Below, piece by piece: positions 54,040-63,968 of a DNA stretch of 64,000 bases. The position numbers and the translations under genes are program-made. The notes under the pieces were generated by a model. The model was given only the letters and a program-made list of their open reading frames with translations, made no database searches and had not been told where the DNA came from. Numbering within the stretch: position 1 is the first letter of the stretch; every line of letters starts with the position of its first letter. The DNA is from Deltaproteobacteria bacterium (GTDB lineage Bacteria > Desulfobacterota > Desulfobulbia > Desulfobulbales > Desulfurivibrionaceae): NCBI GenBank assembly GCA_021847425.1, contig JAJZRF010000006.1, positions 1-64,000 of the forward strand, read 5' to 3'.

Positions 54040-55233
54040 ATGCCGATCCCCGTCACCCGCCGCATCATCCATCTCGACATGGATGCCTTTTACGCCTCAA
54101 TCGAAATCCTCGACAATCCGGCCCTCAAGGGCCAACCCGTGGTGGTGGGCGGCAACTGCAACCGGGGGGTTGTTTGCGCTGCCTCCTATGAAGCCCGAAA
54201 GTTCGGGGTCCATTCCGCCCTGCCCATGCTCACCGCGAGAAAGCTCTGCCCGGAGGGGGTGTTTCTTCCGGTCCGCATGGCCCGGTATCAGGAGGTTTCC
54301 CGCCGGATCATGGAGATCTTCCAGCGCTTTACCCCGCTGGTGGAACCGCTTTCGCTGGACGAAGCCTTTCTGGATGTCACAGCCAGCCAGAGCTTGATGG
54401 GCTCGGCGGAGGATATTGCCGGAGAGATCCGGGCGCTGGTCCGGGACACCATCGGCCTCACCGTCTCGGCCGGGGTTGGCACCTCGAAACTGGTGGCAAA
54501 GATCGCCTCTGATCTCAACAAACCCGATGGCCTCACCATTGTGCCCCCCGGCCAGGAAGAACCATTTCTCTCGCCCCTGCCCATCGGCCGCCTGTGGGGA
54601 GTGGGGTGTGCCACCAGGGAGGCCCTGGGACTGATCGGGGTAAAAACCATCGGCGACCTGAACCGCATGCCCCTGGACATCCTCACCGCCAAGTTCGGCA
54701 AGGCCGGACTCATGATGCACGAATCAGCCAAGGGCATTGACCTCCGCCCGGTTGAACCGAGGCAGGAGGCCAAGTCCATCGGCCACGAAGAGACCTTTGC
54801 GGAAGACCTGCGCGACAAAAAAAGAATCGAACAAGAATTGCTGGCCCTGTGCCTCAAGGTCGGCAAGCGGGCGCGGGACAAAGGGCTGGTTGGCAAAACC
54901 GTTACCATCAAACTGAAATACCGTGATTTCGTGCAGGTGACCCGCTCGCTCACCCTGCCCGAGCCAGTGGCCGACGACAAATCGCTCTACCGGACGGGTC
55001 GCCTGCTTCTTGCCAAAACCGAGGTCGGTCCGCGCCCCATCCGATTGCTGGGAATATCGCTGGCGAACCTGATCCCGGCCGAGGCGAGCGGCCAATTAAC
55101 CCTGTTCGGCGAGAGCCGGACCAAGGAGAAGAATTGCCGCCTCTATCAGGCAATCGATGCCATCAGCAATCGGTATGGCAACGGGAGCATTGTGCCTGCT
55201 GCATTGGTGGAAAAAAAGGAGGAATATCCGTAA
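54040..55233 (+). CDS. dinB: DNA polymerase IV (Y family)
   Basis: The 397-residue translesion polymerase has the N-terminal catalytic HLDMDAFYASIEILDNPALK, the second catalytic block VEPLSLDEAFLDVTAS (Asp-Glu metal ligands), the thumb (AGVGTSKLVAKIASDLNKPDG), the little-finger domain (RRQEAK-like REAKSIGHEETFAEDL), and a C-terminal stretch ASGQLTLFGES resembling a beta-clamp-binding motif. It replicates past damaged bases at low fidelity. It fits the SOS response, but no LexA operator is evident upstream. Confidence 0.93.
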   Translation: MPIPVTRRIIHLDMDAFYASIEILDNPALKGQPVVVGGNCNRGVVCAASYEARKFGVHSALPMLTARKLCPEGVFLPVRMARYQEVSRRIMEIFQRFTPLVEPLSLDEAFLDVTASQSLMGSAEDIAGEIRALVRDTIGLTVSAGVGTSKLVAKIASDLNKPDGLTIVPPGQEEPFLSPLPIGRLWGVGCATREALGLIGVKTIGDLNRMPLDILTAKFGKAGLMMHESAKGIDLRPVEPRQEAKSIGHEETFAEDLRDKKRIEQELLALCLKVGKRARDKGLVGKTVTIKLKYRDFVQVTRSLTLPEPVADDKSLYRTGRLLLAKTEVGPRPIRLLGISLANLIPAEASGQLTLFGESRTKEKNCRLYQAIDAISNRYGNGSIVPAALVEKKEEYP

Positions 55234-55555
55234 AGAAAGACGGCAATGATTACTGGAATCGCGCAGGATGATCCTGCCAAATCAATGATGATAAACTTTG
55301 CCCCTGGTTTCATCCGGGAGGATATTTCCGGCAAGTATTCCTTTTCCCCCCATCGTCAGGGATGAACAGAGGCGGCCGGGTTTCCCTGAACAGGGGATCG
55401 ACTTTGAAAAACCAGGGGCCCCCCAGTTTTCCCTGACCGCTATTGACGGTACCCCCATTTCTGTTTATCCTTAATTTGTAGGCTCAAAAGAGTATAGAGC
55501 CCATGCGTCTGCTCCGCAAAAAGGGAAGACAACCTCCCATAGATGGAGAAAAGGC
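55234..55555. other. intergenic region before the FlaG-like gene
   Basis: I see no gene in these 322 bp and no clear promoter consensus. GGAGAA lies just before the next start codon. Confidence 0.35.
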
Positions 55556-56665
55556 ATGCCTGTTGACAGCATTAATAATACAACTCCCGTATTGCCAACA
55601 ACCCTGCAGGGTCAAGTTCATACCTCTGTCCCCCTTGCCACCTCCCCGCTTAACCTCGTTAAGAATCCTGTGGCCGTGGCGGCTGCCGCGACTCAAAATC
55701 TGAGCCCTGCCCAACAGGCTGCCTTGCTGGGCAGCGAGGCAGTGCAAACCTTGAACCTGGCGCCAACCTCCCCGGCCGAGCCGTTGTTGGCCACGGGGAC
55801 GACTCCTGATCTCACGACGATTACCGAGTCGCAGGGGTTAAGCCCTGCCCAAGAAGCGGCCCTGGCGGTGAACCAAACGGTTCAAACAGCTCTTGCGCCC
55901 CAAAACCTGACCCCGGCCCAACAAGCCGCCCTGGCGGTTAATCAAGCGACCCAAAACCTGGCCGCTCCCCTGGTGGTGCCGGAAATCACGATTCCCGCCG
56001 CAACGAGCGGGATCGCCGTCCAAACTCCGGCCCCTGGCCCTGCGCAACCACCGCTTACGGCCGGAGCACCGGCGGGGATTGCAACCACAGGCGTGACGCC
56101 TGCCGCCACAGCGGCCACGCCAACCGTGACTACCACTCCTCCCATCACGGCCACGACTGTTGCCCCCGAAGTGCCAAATCCCACCCAACCGGCAACAGCC
56201 CAACCGGTTCCGTATCAGAATGCGTTCGCGGTGTATGAAGTCAAAAATCCAACCCCTCCACCTACGGATCCAAGTCCGATACGGAAAGAAATCCATCCGC
56301 CGCTGCCCATCGGAAGGGTGCGGCCCGTTGACCCCCTGGTTCTCAGGCAGGAATGGGAAAAGAGAAAACAGAACAAGCACCGAGAAACCGGAGCCCAGGA
56401 ATACCCCCAGTCCCGTCCGCTTTTGGCGGAAAAATCCATCCGTGATTTAATAGCACAGACCAATGCAGATCTGGCCGCCAGCGGGGTGCCCTTGCACCTG
56501 GTTCTGGTCAAGAACGAGGGGGGCTTCACCTTAGACATCTATGACTGTTCGGATAACGTGGCGTGCCAGCTGTCGCAGGAGGTGCCGCTTGACCTCGGCA
56601 ACCTCTTGACCATTCTGGATAACCTGGAACATGAAACCGGGATTATTGTCAATATCAAGACCTGA
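55556..56665 (+). CDS. repeat-rich protein with FlaG-like C-terminal domain
   Basis: The 369-residue protein starts with a low-complexity region (residues ~1-230) very rich in Ala, Pro, Thr and Gln. Within it are three imperfect copies of a ~17-residue unit: NLSPAQQAALLGSEAVQ, GLSPAQEAALAVNQTVQ and NLTPAQQAALAVNQATQ. A charged link (RKEIHPPLPIGRVRP) precedes the C-terminal ~90 residues, which resemble FlaG (LVLVKNEGGFTLDIYD, then PLDLGNLLTILDNLEHETGI). FlaG proteins influence flagellar filament length. No flagellar gene is in the window and no signal peptide is evident, so the role stays open. GGAGAA precedes the ATG. Confidence 0.6.
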   Translation: MPVDSINNTTPVLPTTLQGQVHTSVPLATSPLNLVKNPVAVAAAATQNLSPAQQAALLGSEAVQTLNLAPTSPAEPLLATGTTPDLTTITESQGLSPAQEAALAVNQTVQTALAPQNLTPAQQAALAVNQATQNLAAPLVVPEITIPAATSGIAVQTPAPGPAQPPLTAGAPAGIATTGVTPAATAATPTVTTTPPITATTVAPEVPNPTQPATAQPVPYQNAFAVYEVKNPTPPPTDPSPIRKEIHPPLPIGRVRPVDPLVLRQEWEKRKQNKHRETGAQEYPQSRPLLAEKSIRDLIAQTNADLAASGVPLHLVLVKNEGGFTLDIYDCSDNVACQLSQEVPLDLGNLLTILDNLEHETGIIVNIKT

Positions 56666-56809
56666 CGGAACAGCTCAAAGGCCTGACTTGAGACAGCCTG
56701 AAACTCCTTTTTTCAAGCTGTTTTTTTGTGGTAACATCAACCAACACCTTGCCGAAGCTGGCAATAACAGCGAGCTTTCCCGCTAACCCAACCATAAAAG
56801 GATCCTGCC

Positions 56810-57268
56810 ATGCTCGAGCCTAAACGTATTCTCGTCGTCACCAGAATGATCCAATCATGCAGGAAAGCGATTCAATATGGGGTTTTGCTTGCCCAAAAAC
56901 ATCACGCCCAACTCTACGTGATCCATTCCATCTACAATCCTTTCGGGCTTAAGGGCTGGAGCATGGGGACCCTGTCGCTTGAAAAGGAATACGAAAAAAT
57001 TCTTCTGAACACCAAGGAAAAGCTGTCGGAAATTGTCGAGGCCGAAAAAACGAAGGGAATGACCATAACGGAATTGGTTCGGGAAGGTGAGCCCACCGAG
57101 GAAATCCTGAAGACCATCCAGGAAAAAAACATTGACCTCCTGGTCATGCTTGCCCATGAAGAGGGCCACTTGGAACACCTCCTGTTCGGTCGCAGCAACG
57201 ACGAACTGGTCAGGAAGATGCCCTGTTCGATCATGCTGGTCAAAAAAGAGCCGGGGGAAAAATTGTAA
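56810..57268 (+). CDS. UspA-family universal stress protein
   Basis: The 152-residue single-domain protein has the UspA fold: KRILVVTRMIQSCRKAIQY, QLYVIHSIYNPF, and the late block IDLLVMLAHEEGHLEHLLFGRSNDELVRK, with the phosphate loop close to the usual G-x9-G-S/T pattern (GRSNDELV). It ends in MPCSIMLVKKE, the typical final strand. It precedes glycogen phosphorylase by 91 bp on the same strand. ATP binding is likely by family but not proved here. Confidence 0.88.
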   Translation: MLEPKRILVVTRMIQSCRKAIQYGVLLAQKHHAQLYVIHSIYNPFGLKGWSMGTLSLEKEYEKILLNTKEKLSEIVEAEKTKGMTITELVREGEPTEEILKTIQEKNIDLLVMLAHEEGHLEHLLFGRSNDELVRKMPCSIMLVKKEPGEKL

Positions 57269-57359
57269 GGCCAAGATCTGCCATGGTGATCCGGCCACTG
57301 GTTGCCTCGGATCGCGTCATCCTCTGTCGGCAGTACAAATCCTGACGGGACGAGAAGAG

Positions 57360-59906
57360 ATGGACAAAGTCAAAAGAACCAGCAGCCCCATATATACCTT
57401 CTTCCCTGCCGAGGTCGAGGGGTTCGATTTGCTGGGGGAGCTGGCCCTGGATATGCGCTGGTCCTGGAATCACGCGGCCGACGAAATATGGGCGCGGCTC
57501 GATCCGGATCTCTGGGGCCTCACCTACAACCCCTGGCTCGTTCTGCAAACCGTTTCGCGGAGCCGGCTTCAGCAGGCATTGGCCGATCCCGTCTTTAAAA
57601 GAAAAGTCGACGACCTGGTGAAAACCAAACGGTTCGAGGCGGAGGCACCTGCCTGGTTTCAGCAGAGCCATCCCCAGAGTGGTTTGACCTCGGTCGCCTA
57701 TTTCAGCATGGAGTTCATGCTGAGTGAAGCGCTCCCCATTTATTCAGGGGGGCTCGGCAATGTGGCCGGCGACCAGCTCAAGGCGGCAAGCGATCTGGGG
57801 GTGCCGGTGGTCGGAGTGGGACTCCTTTACCAGCAAGGGTATTTCCGTCAGGTGATAGACCGCTCCGGAGCGCAGCAGGCCCTCTTTCCGTACAACGATC
57901 CCGGGCAGTTGCCGATTATGCCTGTACGCGAACCGAACGGGGAATGGTTGCGGCTTAAGATCCTGCTGCCCGGCTATTCCCTTTGGATACGCGCCTGGCA
58001 GGTCCAGGTGGGAAGAGTGACCTTGTACCTGCTGGACAGCAATGACGCGGCAAATTTCCCCACCTATCGAGGGGTGACCAGCGAGCTTTACGGCGGCGGC
58101 CCGGAACAGCGCCTGAGCCAGGAAATGCTCCTCGGAATCGGCGGCTGGCGGCTGCTCGAAGCGCTCGGCATCAAACCGGAGGTCTGCCACCTGAATGAAG
58201 GGCATGCCGCCTTTGCGGTACTGGAACGGGCCCGCAGCTTTATGAAAAAAACCGGCCAGCCATTCGAAGTCGCCCTGGCCGTTACAAAGGCGGGCAATCT
58301 CTTCACCACCCATACCCCGGTAGCTGCCGGATTCGACCGTTTTGACCCGCAGCTTATCGAGCATTACCTCGGTGACTATGCCCGGAACAGTCTCGGCATT
58401 TCCTCCCGGGATCTGTTGGCCCTGGGCCGGCTCAATCCGGAAGATTCCGCGGAAGAATTCAATATGGCGTACCTGGCCGTGCACGGGAGCGGAGCGATCA
58501 ACGGGGTCAGCCGTCTCCATGGGGAGGTGAGCCGGGCCATCTTCCAGCCTCTCTTCCCTCAATGGCCGAGGATCGAGGTGCCGGTGGGCCATGTGACCAA
58601 CGGCGTCCATGTACCCAGCTGGAATTCGGCGGAAGCCGACCTTCTCTGGACTGAATACTGCGGCGACGACCCTTGGCTCGGAACGATTGACGCTCTGGAG
58701 GGACAGATCCACTGTGCGCCTGACGCCAAGCTCTGGCAACTCCGTGCCGATGCCCGCAAATCCCTGGTCGGTTATGTCCGGGAACGGCTTTCCAAGCAAC
58801 TGCCTGCCTCGGGGGCGACCGCCGAGGAGATCGGGAACGCACAGCATATTTTCAATGCCAACACATTAACCCTGGGTTTTGCCCGCCGCTTTGCAACCTA
58901 CAAGAGACCGAACCTGCTCCTGCACGACCCCGAGAGACTGCTTGGCATCCTCACCGACCCGAAACGCCCGGTGCAGCTCATCATTGCCGGCAAGGCCCAT
59001 CCGGCCGACCAGGCAGGACAGGCCATGATCCAGGAATGGGCCCGGTTTATCCAACGCCCCGAGGCAAGCAAGCACGTGGTCTTCCTGAGCGACTACGATA
59101 TGCTGATGACCGAACATCTTGTCCAGGGCGTGGATGTCTGGATCAACACCCCACTCAGACCATGGGAGGCTTGCGGGACAAGCGGCATGAAGGTGCTCGT
59201 CAACGGCGGCCTCAACCTGTCGGAGCTGGATGGCTGGTGGGCGGAGGCCTACACCCCTGAAGTGGGGTGGGCGCTGGGGGACGGAAAGGAACATGACAGC
59301 GACCCGACCTGGGATGCCACCGAGGCCGAGGCGCTCTACACGCTCCTTGAGCAGGAAGTGATCCCCGAATTTTACAACCGCGACCACGACGGTATCCCTG
59401 TTGAATGGGTAACCCGCATCCGCAAAAGCATGGCGCGCCTGACCACGCACTTTTCCAGCAATCGCACGGTGCGCCAGTATACCGCGCAATACTATCTGCC
59501 TGCCGCGGCTGCTTACCAGGAACGCGCGGCCGGCAAACAGGCCGGGGGGGTGCAGATGGTGGAGTGGCGCCACGCCCTGGAACTGGCCTGGGGCAATCTG
59601 CGCTTCGGCGATGTCAAAATTGCCCGGGAAGGAGATCGTCAGATATTCGAGGTCCAGGTCTACCTGAACAGCCTCGATCCGGATGCGGTTCGGGTCGAAT
59701 TATACGCGGAAGGGCTTAACGGCGGCGATCCTGTCCGCTTGGAGATGACCCGCGGCCCGAAGCTGGTTGGCGCGGAAAACGGCTACAGCTATGGCGCGCA
59801 GGTGCAGGCGACCCGGCCGGCCACGGACTATACCGCCCGGGTGATCCCGCACCGCCCAGGCATTGCCGTGCCTCTGGAAGCCGCCCATATCCTGTGGCAG
59901 CGCTGA
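57360..59906 (+). CDS. glgP: alpha-glucan (glycogen) phosphorylase
   Basis: The 848-residue GT35 enzyme releases glucose-1-phosphate from glycogen. Features are the N-terminal DUF3417-type segment (DLLGELALDMRWSWNHAADE), VAYFSMEFMLSEALPIYSGG, FTTHTPVAAGFDRF, FARRFATYKRP, and the PLP-binding block EACGTSGMKVLVNGGLNLSE with the cofactor lysine. This is the thermophile-type phosphorylase common in anaerobes, longer at the N-terminus than maltodextrin phosphorylase. The ATG at 57360 is chosen because the family N-terminus starts there, and the upstream open frame overlaps UspA. Its TGA overlaps the antiporter ATG. Confidence 0.92.
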   Translation: MDKVKRTSSPIYTFFPAEVEGFDLLGELALDMRWSWNHAADEIWARLDPDLWGLTYNPWLVLQTVSRSRLQQALADPVFKRKVDDLVKTKRFEAEAPAWFQQSHPQSGLTSVAYFSMEFMLSEALPIYSGGLGNVAGDQLKAASDLGVPVVGVGLLYQQGYFRQVIDRSGAQQALFPYNDPGQLPIMPVREPNGEWLRLKILLPGYSLWIRAWQVQVGRVTLYLLDSNDAANFPTYRGVTSELYGGGPEQRLSQEMLLGIGGWRLLEALGIKPEVCHLNEGHAAFAVLERARSFMKKTGQPFEVALAVTKAGNLFTTHTPVAAGFDRFDPQLIEHYLGDYARNSLGISSRDLLALGRLNPEDSAEEFNMAYLAVHGSGAINGVSRLHGEVSRAIFQPLFPQWPRIEVPVGHVTNGVHVPSWNSAEADLLWTEYCGDDPWLGTIDALEGQIHCAPDAKLWQLRADARKSLVGYVRERLSKQLPASGATAEEIGNAQHIFNANTLTLGFARRFATYKRPNLLLHDPERLLGILTDPKRPVQLIIAGKAHPADQAGQAMIQEWARFIQRPEASKHVVFLSDYDMLMTEHLVQGVDVWINTPLRPWEACGTSGMKVLVNGGLNLSELDGWWAEAYTPEVGWALGDGKEHDSDPTWDATEAEALYTLLEQEVIPEFYNRDHDGIPVEWVTRIRKSMARLTTHFSSNRTVRQYTAQYYLPAAAAYQERAAGKQAGGVQMVEWRHALELAWGNLRFGDVKIAREGDRQIFEVQVYLNSLDPDAVRVELYAEGLNGGDPVRLEMTRGPKLVGAENGYSYGAQVQATRPATDYTARVIPHRPGIAVPLEAAHILWQR

Positions 59907-61567
59907 TGGAATTTCTGCACACAGCAACCTTTATCAACAGCGTTTGGGTGGGCAGCGCTTTTCTCTGCGGTTTTGCCTGCAAACGGCTCAACCTGCCGCC
60001 CATGCTGGGCTTTCTCATTGCCGGCTTTGTCATGAATTTCCTCGGCCTGACCCAGGGCTCCCTGCCCCTGAACAGGATTGCGGATCTGGGCATCATTGTC
60101 CTGCTCTTCACCATCGGCCTCAAGCTTGATCTCAAGGGGTTGGCCAAACGGGAGATCTGGGGCGGGGCCACGCTCCATGCCCTGCTCACCATTTTCCTGC
60201 TGGCCGTGGTGATCCTGGTGGCCGGAACCCTCGGAGCTGCGCATCTCGCCGGCCTCAGCCCGCAGCAAGCCGCCTTGATCGGTTTTGCCTTGAGCTTTTC
60301 CAGCACGGTCTTTGCCGTGAAGGTTCTCGAGGAGAAAGGCGAACTGAACGCCCTGCACGGCCGCGCCGCCATCGGCATCCTCATCATGCAGGATCTGATG
60401 GCCGTATTCTTCCTCACCATCGCCAAGGGCCAACTCCCCTCGCCCTGGGCCTTGGTCCTGCCCGTTTTTCTCCTCGCCATCCGGCCGTTGCTCATGTACA
60501 TCATCGACCATATCGGTCATGGTGAGCTTCTGCCCCTGAGCGGGCTCTTCATCGCCCTTGCCTTGGGCGCCACCAGCTTTTCCCTGGTGGGACTCACGCC
60601 CGACCTGGGCGCTCTTGTAATCGGAATGCTGGTCGGCTCCCATGCCCGGTCCTATGAGCTTTCCACTTCGCTGTACAGCTTCAAGGATATCTTCCTGGTC
60701 GGGTTCTTTTTTCAGATCGGCTTCACCGGCATCCCCAATCTCGGACATGTGCTCGTTGCCTTGGGGCTTACGGCCCTGCTCCTGGCCAAGACCTTTATTT
60801 ACTTCCTGGTTCTGACCCGCTTCCGGCTGCGCGCCAGAACCAGCCTGCTTGCCAGTCTGAGCCTGACCAATTATTCCGAATTCGGCCTGCTCGTTGCCGC
60901 CATTGCCATGAAACAAGGGTGGCTCGGGCCGGACTGGCTGATCATCATCGCCCTGACCCTCTCCTTTTCCTTTTTGCTGGCTGCGCCCTTGAACAGCAGC
61001 GTCCATTTCCTTTACAACCGTTTTGCCGCACAGCTCCAGCGTTTCGAAACCACAATCCGCCATCCCGACGATATCCAGATCGACCTGGATATCGCCGACA
61101 CCCTCATCTTCGGCATGGGGCCCTTCGGGATCATGGCCTATGACACCACCAGGGAACGGTTGGGAGACAGGGTGCTGGCCATTGACTACAACAGGGAAAC
61201 GGTGAAGAAACAGCGTGCCGCCGGCCGCAAGGTGATCTGGGGCGATGCCACGGATTATGATTTCTGGCGCAAGATCGATCTCGGCAAGGTAAAGATCATC
61301 ATGCTCTCCATGAGCAACCACCAGGCAAATCTGCTGGCCCTGCGGGAGATACATTCCGCCGGCTTTCAGGGGCCGGTGACCGCCACAGCCCGCTTCGAGG
61401 ACCAACTGTCGGAGCTGGAGGCAGCCGGGGCCACCGCCGCCTATAATATCTTCTCCGAGGCAGGCGCGGGCTATGCCGACCATGCCTGCCGCGCCACCGG
61501 CCTTGTCTGCAAAACCCCGTTTTTTGTGCCTGCAGGCGAGATACCGCCCATGCCCGAGAGCATATAA
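59906..61567 (+). CDS. KefB-type monovalent cation/proton antiporter with RCK domain
   Basis: The 553-residue membrane protein has ~12 hydrophobic helices of the CPA2 family (MLGFLIAGFVMNFLGLTQG, LFTIGLKLDLKGL, FALSFSSTVFAVKVLEEKGE, AIGILIMQDLMAVFFL). The C-terminal cytoplasmic Rossmann (RCK/TrkA-N) domain includes DTLIFGMGPFGIMAY and AAGRKVIWGDATDYDFW. Such proteins exchange K+ or Na+ for protons and are gated by nucleotides or glutathione adducts. The ion is not fixed here. TGATG links its start to the phosphorylase stop. Confidence 0.9.
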   Translation: MEFLHTATFINSVWVGSAFLCGFACKRLNLPPMLGFLIAGFVMNFLGLTQGSLPLNRIADLGIIVLLFTIGLKLDLKGLAKREIWGGATLHALLTIFLLAVVILVAGTLGAAHLAGLSPQQAALIGFALSFSSTVFAVKVLEEKGELNALHGRAAIGILIMQDLMAVFFLTIAKGQLPSPWALVLPVFLLAIRPLLMYIIDHIGHGELLPLSGLFIALALGATSFSLVGLTPDLGALVIGMLVGSHARSYELSTSLYSFKDIFLVGFFFQIGFTGIPNLGHVLVALGLTALLLAKTFIYFLVLTRFRLRARTSLLASLSLTNYSEFGLLVAAIAMKQGWLGPDWLIIIALTLSFSFLLAAPLNSSVHFLYNRFAAQLQRFETTIRHPDDIQIDLDIADTLIFGMGPFGIMAYDTTRERLGDRVLAIDYNRETVKKQRAAGRKVIWGDATDYDFWRKIDLGKVKIIMLSMSNHQANLLALREIHSAGFQGPVTATARFEDQLSELEAAGATAAYNIFSEAGAGYADHACRATGLVCKTPFFVPAGEIPPMPESI

Positions 61568-61621
61568 CTGATGGTTGCCCTGTTTGGCCCCAGAGAATCA
61601 CTCCCACGGAGGAAAGCAATC

Positions 61622-61996
61622 ATGTCCCGCTGCCTGGTGATATTCATTGCCGCCGCTCTCACCGCCTGTGCCACCACGGCAGGATACGAGAAGATTCTCA
61701 ACTCATGGGTCGGCGTCCAGGAGATCGACCTGGTCCGCGGCTGGGGGCCGCCGCTGCAATCATACGAGACCGGGGGGCACAGATTTATCGTCTACTCGTC
61801 GCGCCGCAACGTCTACCTGCCCGGAACGCCTCCGACCTATCAGACAACCATCGTCGGCAATACCGCATACACCAATGCCATTGGCGGCAGCCCCGGAATG
61901 ACCATTGACAAGACGTGCACCACCACCTTTGAGCTTGAAGGCACGCGGGTGATCTCGTGGTCTCACCAGGGCAACGATTGCAAGGCCAGGGAATGA
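61622..61996 (+). CDS. small lipoprotein of unknown function
   Basis: The 124-residue product has a lipoprotein signal (SRCLVIFIAAALTAC, lipobox LTAC), so it should be anchored in a membrane after cleavage before the cysteine. The mature part contains WVGVQEIDLVRGWGPPLQSYETGG and CTTTFELEGTRVISW, a pattern seen in small outer-membrane-associated lipoproteins that I cannot name. ACGGAGGAAAG precedes the ATG. A paralogous lipoprotein-like gene lies downstream on the opposite strand. Confidence 0.75.
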   Translation: MSRCLVIFIAAALTACATTAGYEKILNSWVGVQEIDLVRGWGPPLQSYETGGHRFIVYSSRRNVYLPGTPPTYQTTIVGNTAYTNAIGGSPGMTIDKTCTTTFELEGTRVISWSHQGNDCKARE

Positions 61997-62022
61997 ACGC
62001 CTGACGCTGGCCGGCAGTCAGG

Positions 62023-62760
62023 CTATTTGTAAAGGGGTTCCTCGATGATGCGGACGTTCTGCCCAGCCTCGTCACAGAGGGAGGAGCCGTCTTTGCGCAG
62101 ATTTTCCGGCTCTCCCATGCCGGGATTTCCTTTGCGCCGCTGCTCCTCGGAAACTGCGGGGGTTGCCTCCTGCGGCGCCTGGGGTTCGTCCTTCGGCGGC
62201 GGCTGCAGCTGTGCCGGGGCGGAAGCCGCCTTGCCGGGGCTGTCCGCGGATTTGGCCTGGTCCTTGGCAGGGCTTGCCTGCGCCTGGGGCTTTTTCTTAT
62301 CCGGGACAACCTGCTCCGGGGCCGGACTACCTTCCCGGCCAGACCGATCATCCGGCTTTCCCTGGCCTGATTCCTTGTCCGGCGCGATCTTCTGTTCCGC
62401 TTGCCCTGCAGCCTGATTCGTCTTTGCCGCCCCAGGCCCCAGCGGGGATTTCCATTCCTTCAGCCGCGAATCCCCGGCCTCGACACAGGAAAAATAGAGT
62501 TCGTAGGAAATCATGTCGATGCCCAGGTTACAACCGTACTGGAAAATATTCTTCACAAAGAGGTACTGCTTATCCTCCTTGGCGCATCGCGCCTTGGCGC
62601 TTTCCACGGTTTCGGCAAGAACCTTTCTTGAGGTGCTCCAGGCGGAAATCCGGTAAACATCGGGCCCCATCTCCTCGGAGGGAGCCCGGCGCACCGAGCC
62701 GCAACCGTTTGTCATGAGGGCCGCGCCACTAAGCAGCATGCAGAAAAGTATCTTTTTCAT
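62023..62760 (-). CDS. lipoprotein with Pro/Gln/Lys-rich tail
   Basis: The 245-residue protein has a lipoprotein signal (KKILFCMLLSGAALMTNGC, lipobox TNGC). Residues ~25-110 form a small domain with several cysteines (AKARCAKEDKQYLFVKNIF, QYGCNLGIDMISYELYFSC). The remaining ~130 residues are low-complexity, rich in Pro, Gln, Lys, Ala and Asp, likely disordered in the periplasm. No family is recognised. The start is the ATG at 62760; longer frames upstream have no signal peptide at the right place. It converges on the small lipoprotein gene. Confidence 0.65.
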   Translation of the reverse strand: MKKILFCMLLSGAALMTNGCGSVRRAPSEEMGPDVYRISAWSTSRKVLAETVESAKARCAKEDKQYLFVKNIFQYGCNLGIDMISYELYFSCVEAGDSRLKEWKSPLGPGAAKTNQAAGQAEQKIAPDKESGQGKPDDRSGREGSPAPEQVVPDKKKPQAQASPAKDQAKSADSPGKAASAPAQLQPPPKDEPQAPQEATPAVSEEQRRKGNPGMGEPENLRKDGSSLCDEAGQNVRIIEEPLYK

Positions 62761-62861
62761 CCAGAGTCTGCTCCCGGAATAAGTCCTTATACAAAAAAGG
62801 TAACACATCCGGGCCGGGAGAGCGAAGAAAGAAATCGCCCGCCAGGGAGACATCTTCGCCC

Positions 62862-63968
62862 TCACAAGCTCCATACCGTCAGCATGTCCTGCTCGGGCGG
62901 CAGATCGCTCACCACGGTAAAAGCATGGACAGCAACCGTGCGGCCATTTTCAGTTTCCACCTCCACCCGCCACTGCCCTGCCGGCACATCCTGCTTATAG
63001 GTATAGCCGCGAAAACCGCCATTGCGCCCGCCAAAGAGACCAAAGCCATTGCGGGAGACGGTAACCCAACCGCGCCTGGCGTCGTAATGCTCCCACCGGT
63101 GATAGAGGCGGGTGCTTAGGCCGCCTGGGGCGAAGACGGAGGAAACGCAGTACAAACGCTCGCCCGGAGCAAGATGCACCTCGGTTGACGACTCCCGCCA
63201 GAATTCCCACCAGGGCGCCTTTTCCAGGGTAAGGCGGTACTCGTCCCCCACATGCGCAAAATTTATCCCCACTTTCATATCACGCTTAACCAAGGGAACC
63301 GGAGGGATAAGATCCAGGGGATACGCCACCGCCAGCATGGCGGCGATGATCCAGACCGGCGCCACCCGCCCGGGACACCCCCGGGTATTCTGGCGCAGCA
63401 AATGGGTGAACCCGGCCCCCGCCAGGGTGCTGAGATAAAACCACTTCACGCTGATGCTGCCGACCATGAACGGCAGCACAAAGTTGAAGAGCAACATGGC
63501 GCAAAGCCCGAACAATGCCCAGGTAAGGGTGAAACGATGGTATTTGTCGTTGATGAACTCGTTGGCGACCAGCAACCCGCCAAGACCGATGGACCACAGC
63601 ATGGCGCCCAGGTGACTGGAACTTTCAAAATAGAGAATAAAAAGCGCGCTGAAAAGCCCGCCGAACAGGAACTGAAGCAAGAGAAGAGGGGCGCGCTCCC
63701 ACCATATTGACCGGAAAAGAACGGGCAGGAATGCGTGATGCCTCGGCGTCGCGGCTTGCGTGCCGCCTTCGGAAGCGGCCAGCGCGAGGGCGTGGCGGCG
63801 ATGCCCCAGCCACCACAGGATGGAGGCCGCGCCGGCAAGGTAGCCGGACAGAACCCAGAGGCTCGAAGGGCTTACCGATCGGCCAATGGTAAGCGCGTCC
63901 CACAGAAAGCCGCCGAAAAAAGCGAGGACTGGGAAATAGGCGCGAATATTTGCAAATCTGCTTTGCAC
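62862..63968 (-). CDS. membrane protein with DUF2914 domain
   Basis: The 368-residue protein has about seven hydrophobic helices in the first ~230 residues (for example PVLAFFGGFLWDALTIG, LLLLQFLFGGLFSALFILYF, LVANEFINDKYHRFTL). It then has a soluble C-terminal DUF2914 domain with LSTRLYHRWEHYDARRGW and GRNGGFRGYTYKQDVPAGQW (about residues 290-360), a strand-rich fold of unknown function. The frame starts at GTG 63968 near the window edge. An upstream start outside the window cannot be excluded. Confidence 0.75.
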   Translation of the reverse strand: MQSRFANIRAYFPVLAFFGGFLWDALTIGRSVSPSSLWVLSGYLAGAASILWWLGHRRHALALAASEGGTQAATPRHHAFLPVLFRSIWWERAPLLLLQFLFGGLFSALFILYFESSSHLGAMLWSIGLGGLLVANEFINDKYHRFTLTWALFGLCAMLLFNFVLPFMVGSISVKWFYLSTLAGAGFTHLLRQNTRGCPGRVAPVWIIAAMLAVAYPLDLIPPVPLVKRDMKVGINFAHVGDEYRLTLEKAPWWEFWRESSTEVHLAPGERLYCVSSVFAPGGLSTRLYHRWEHYDARRGWVTVSRNGFGLFGGRNGGFRGYTYKQDVPAGQWRVEVETENGRTVAVHAFTVVSDLPPEQDMLTVWSL

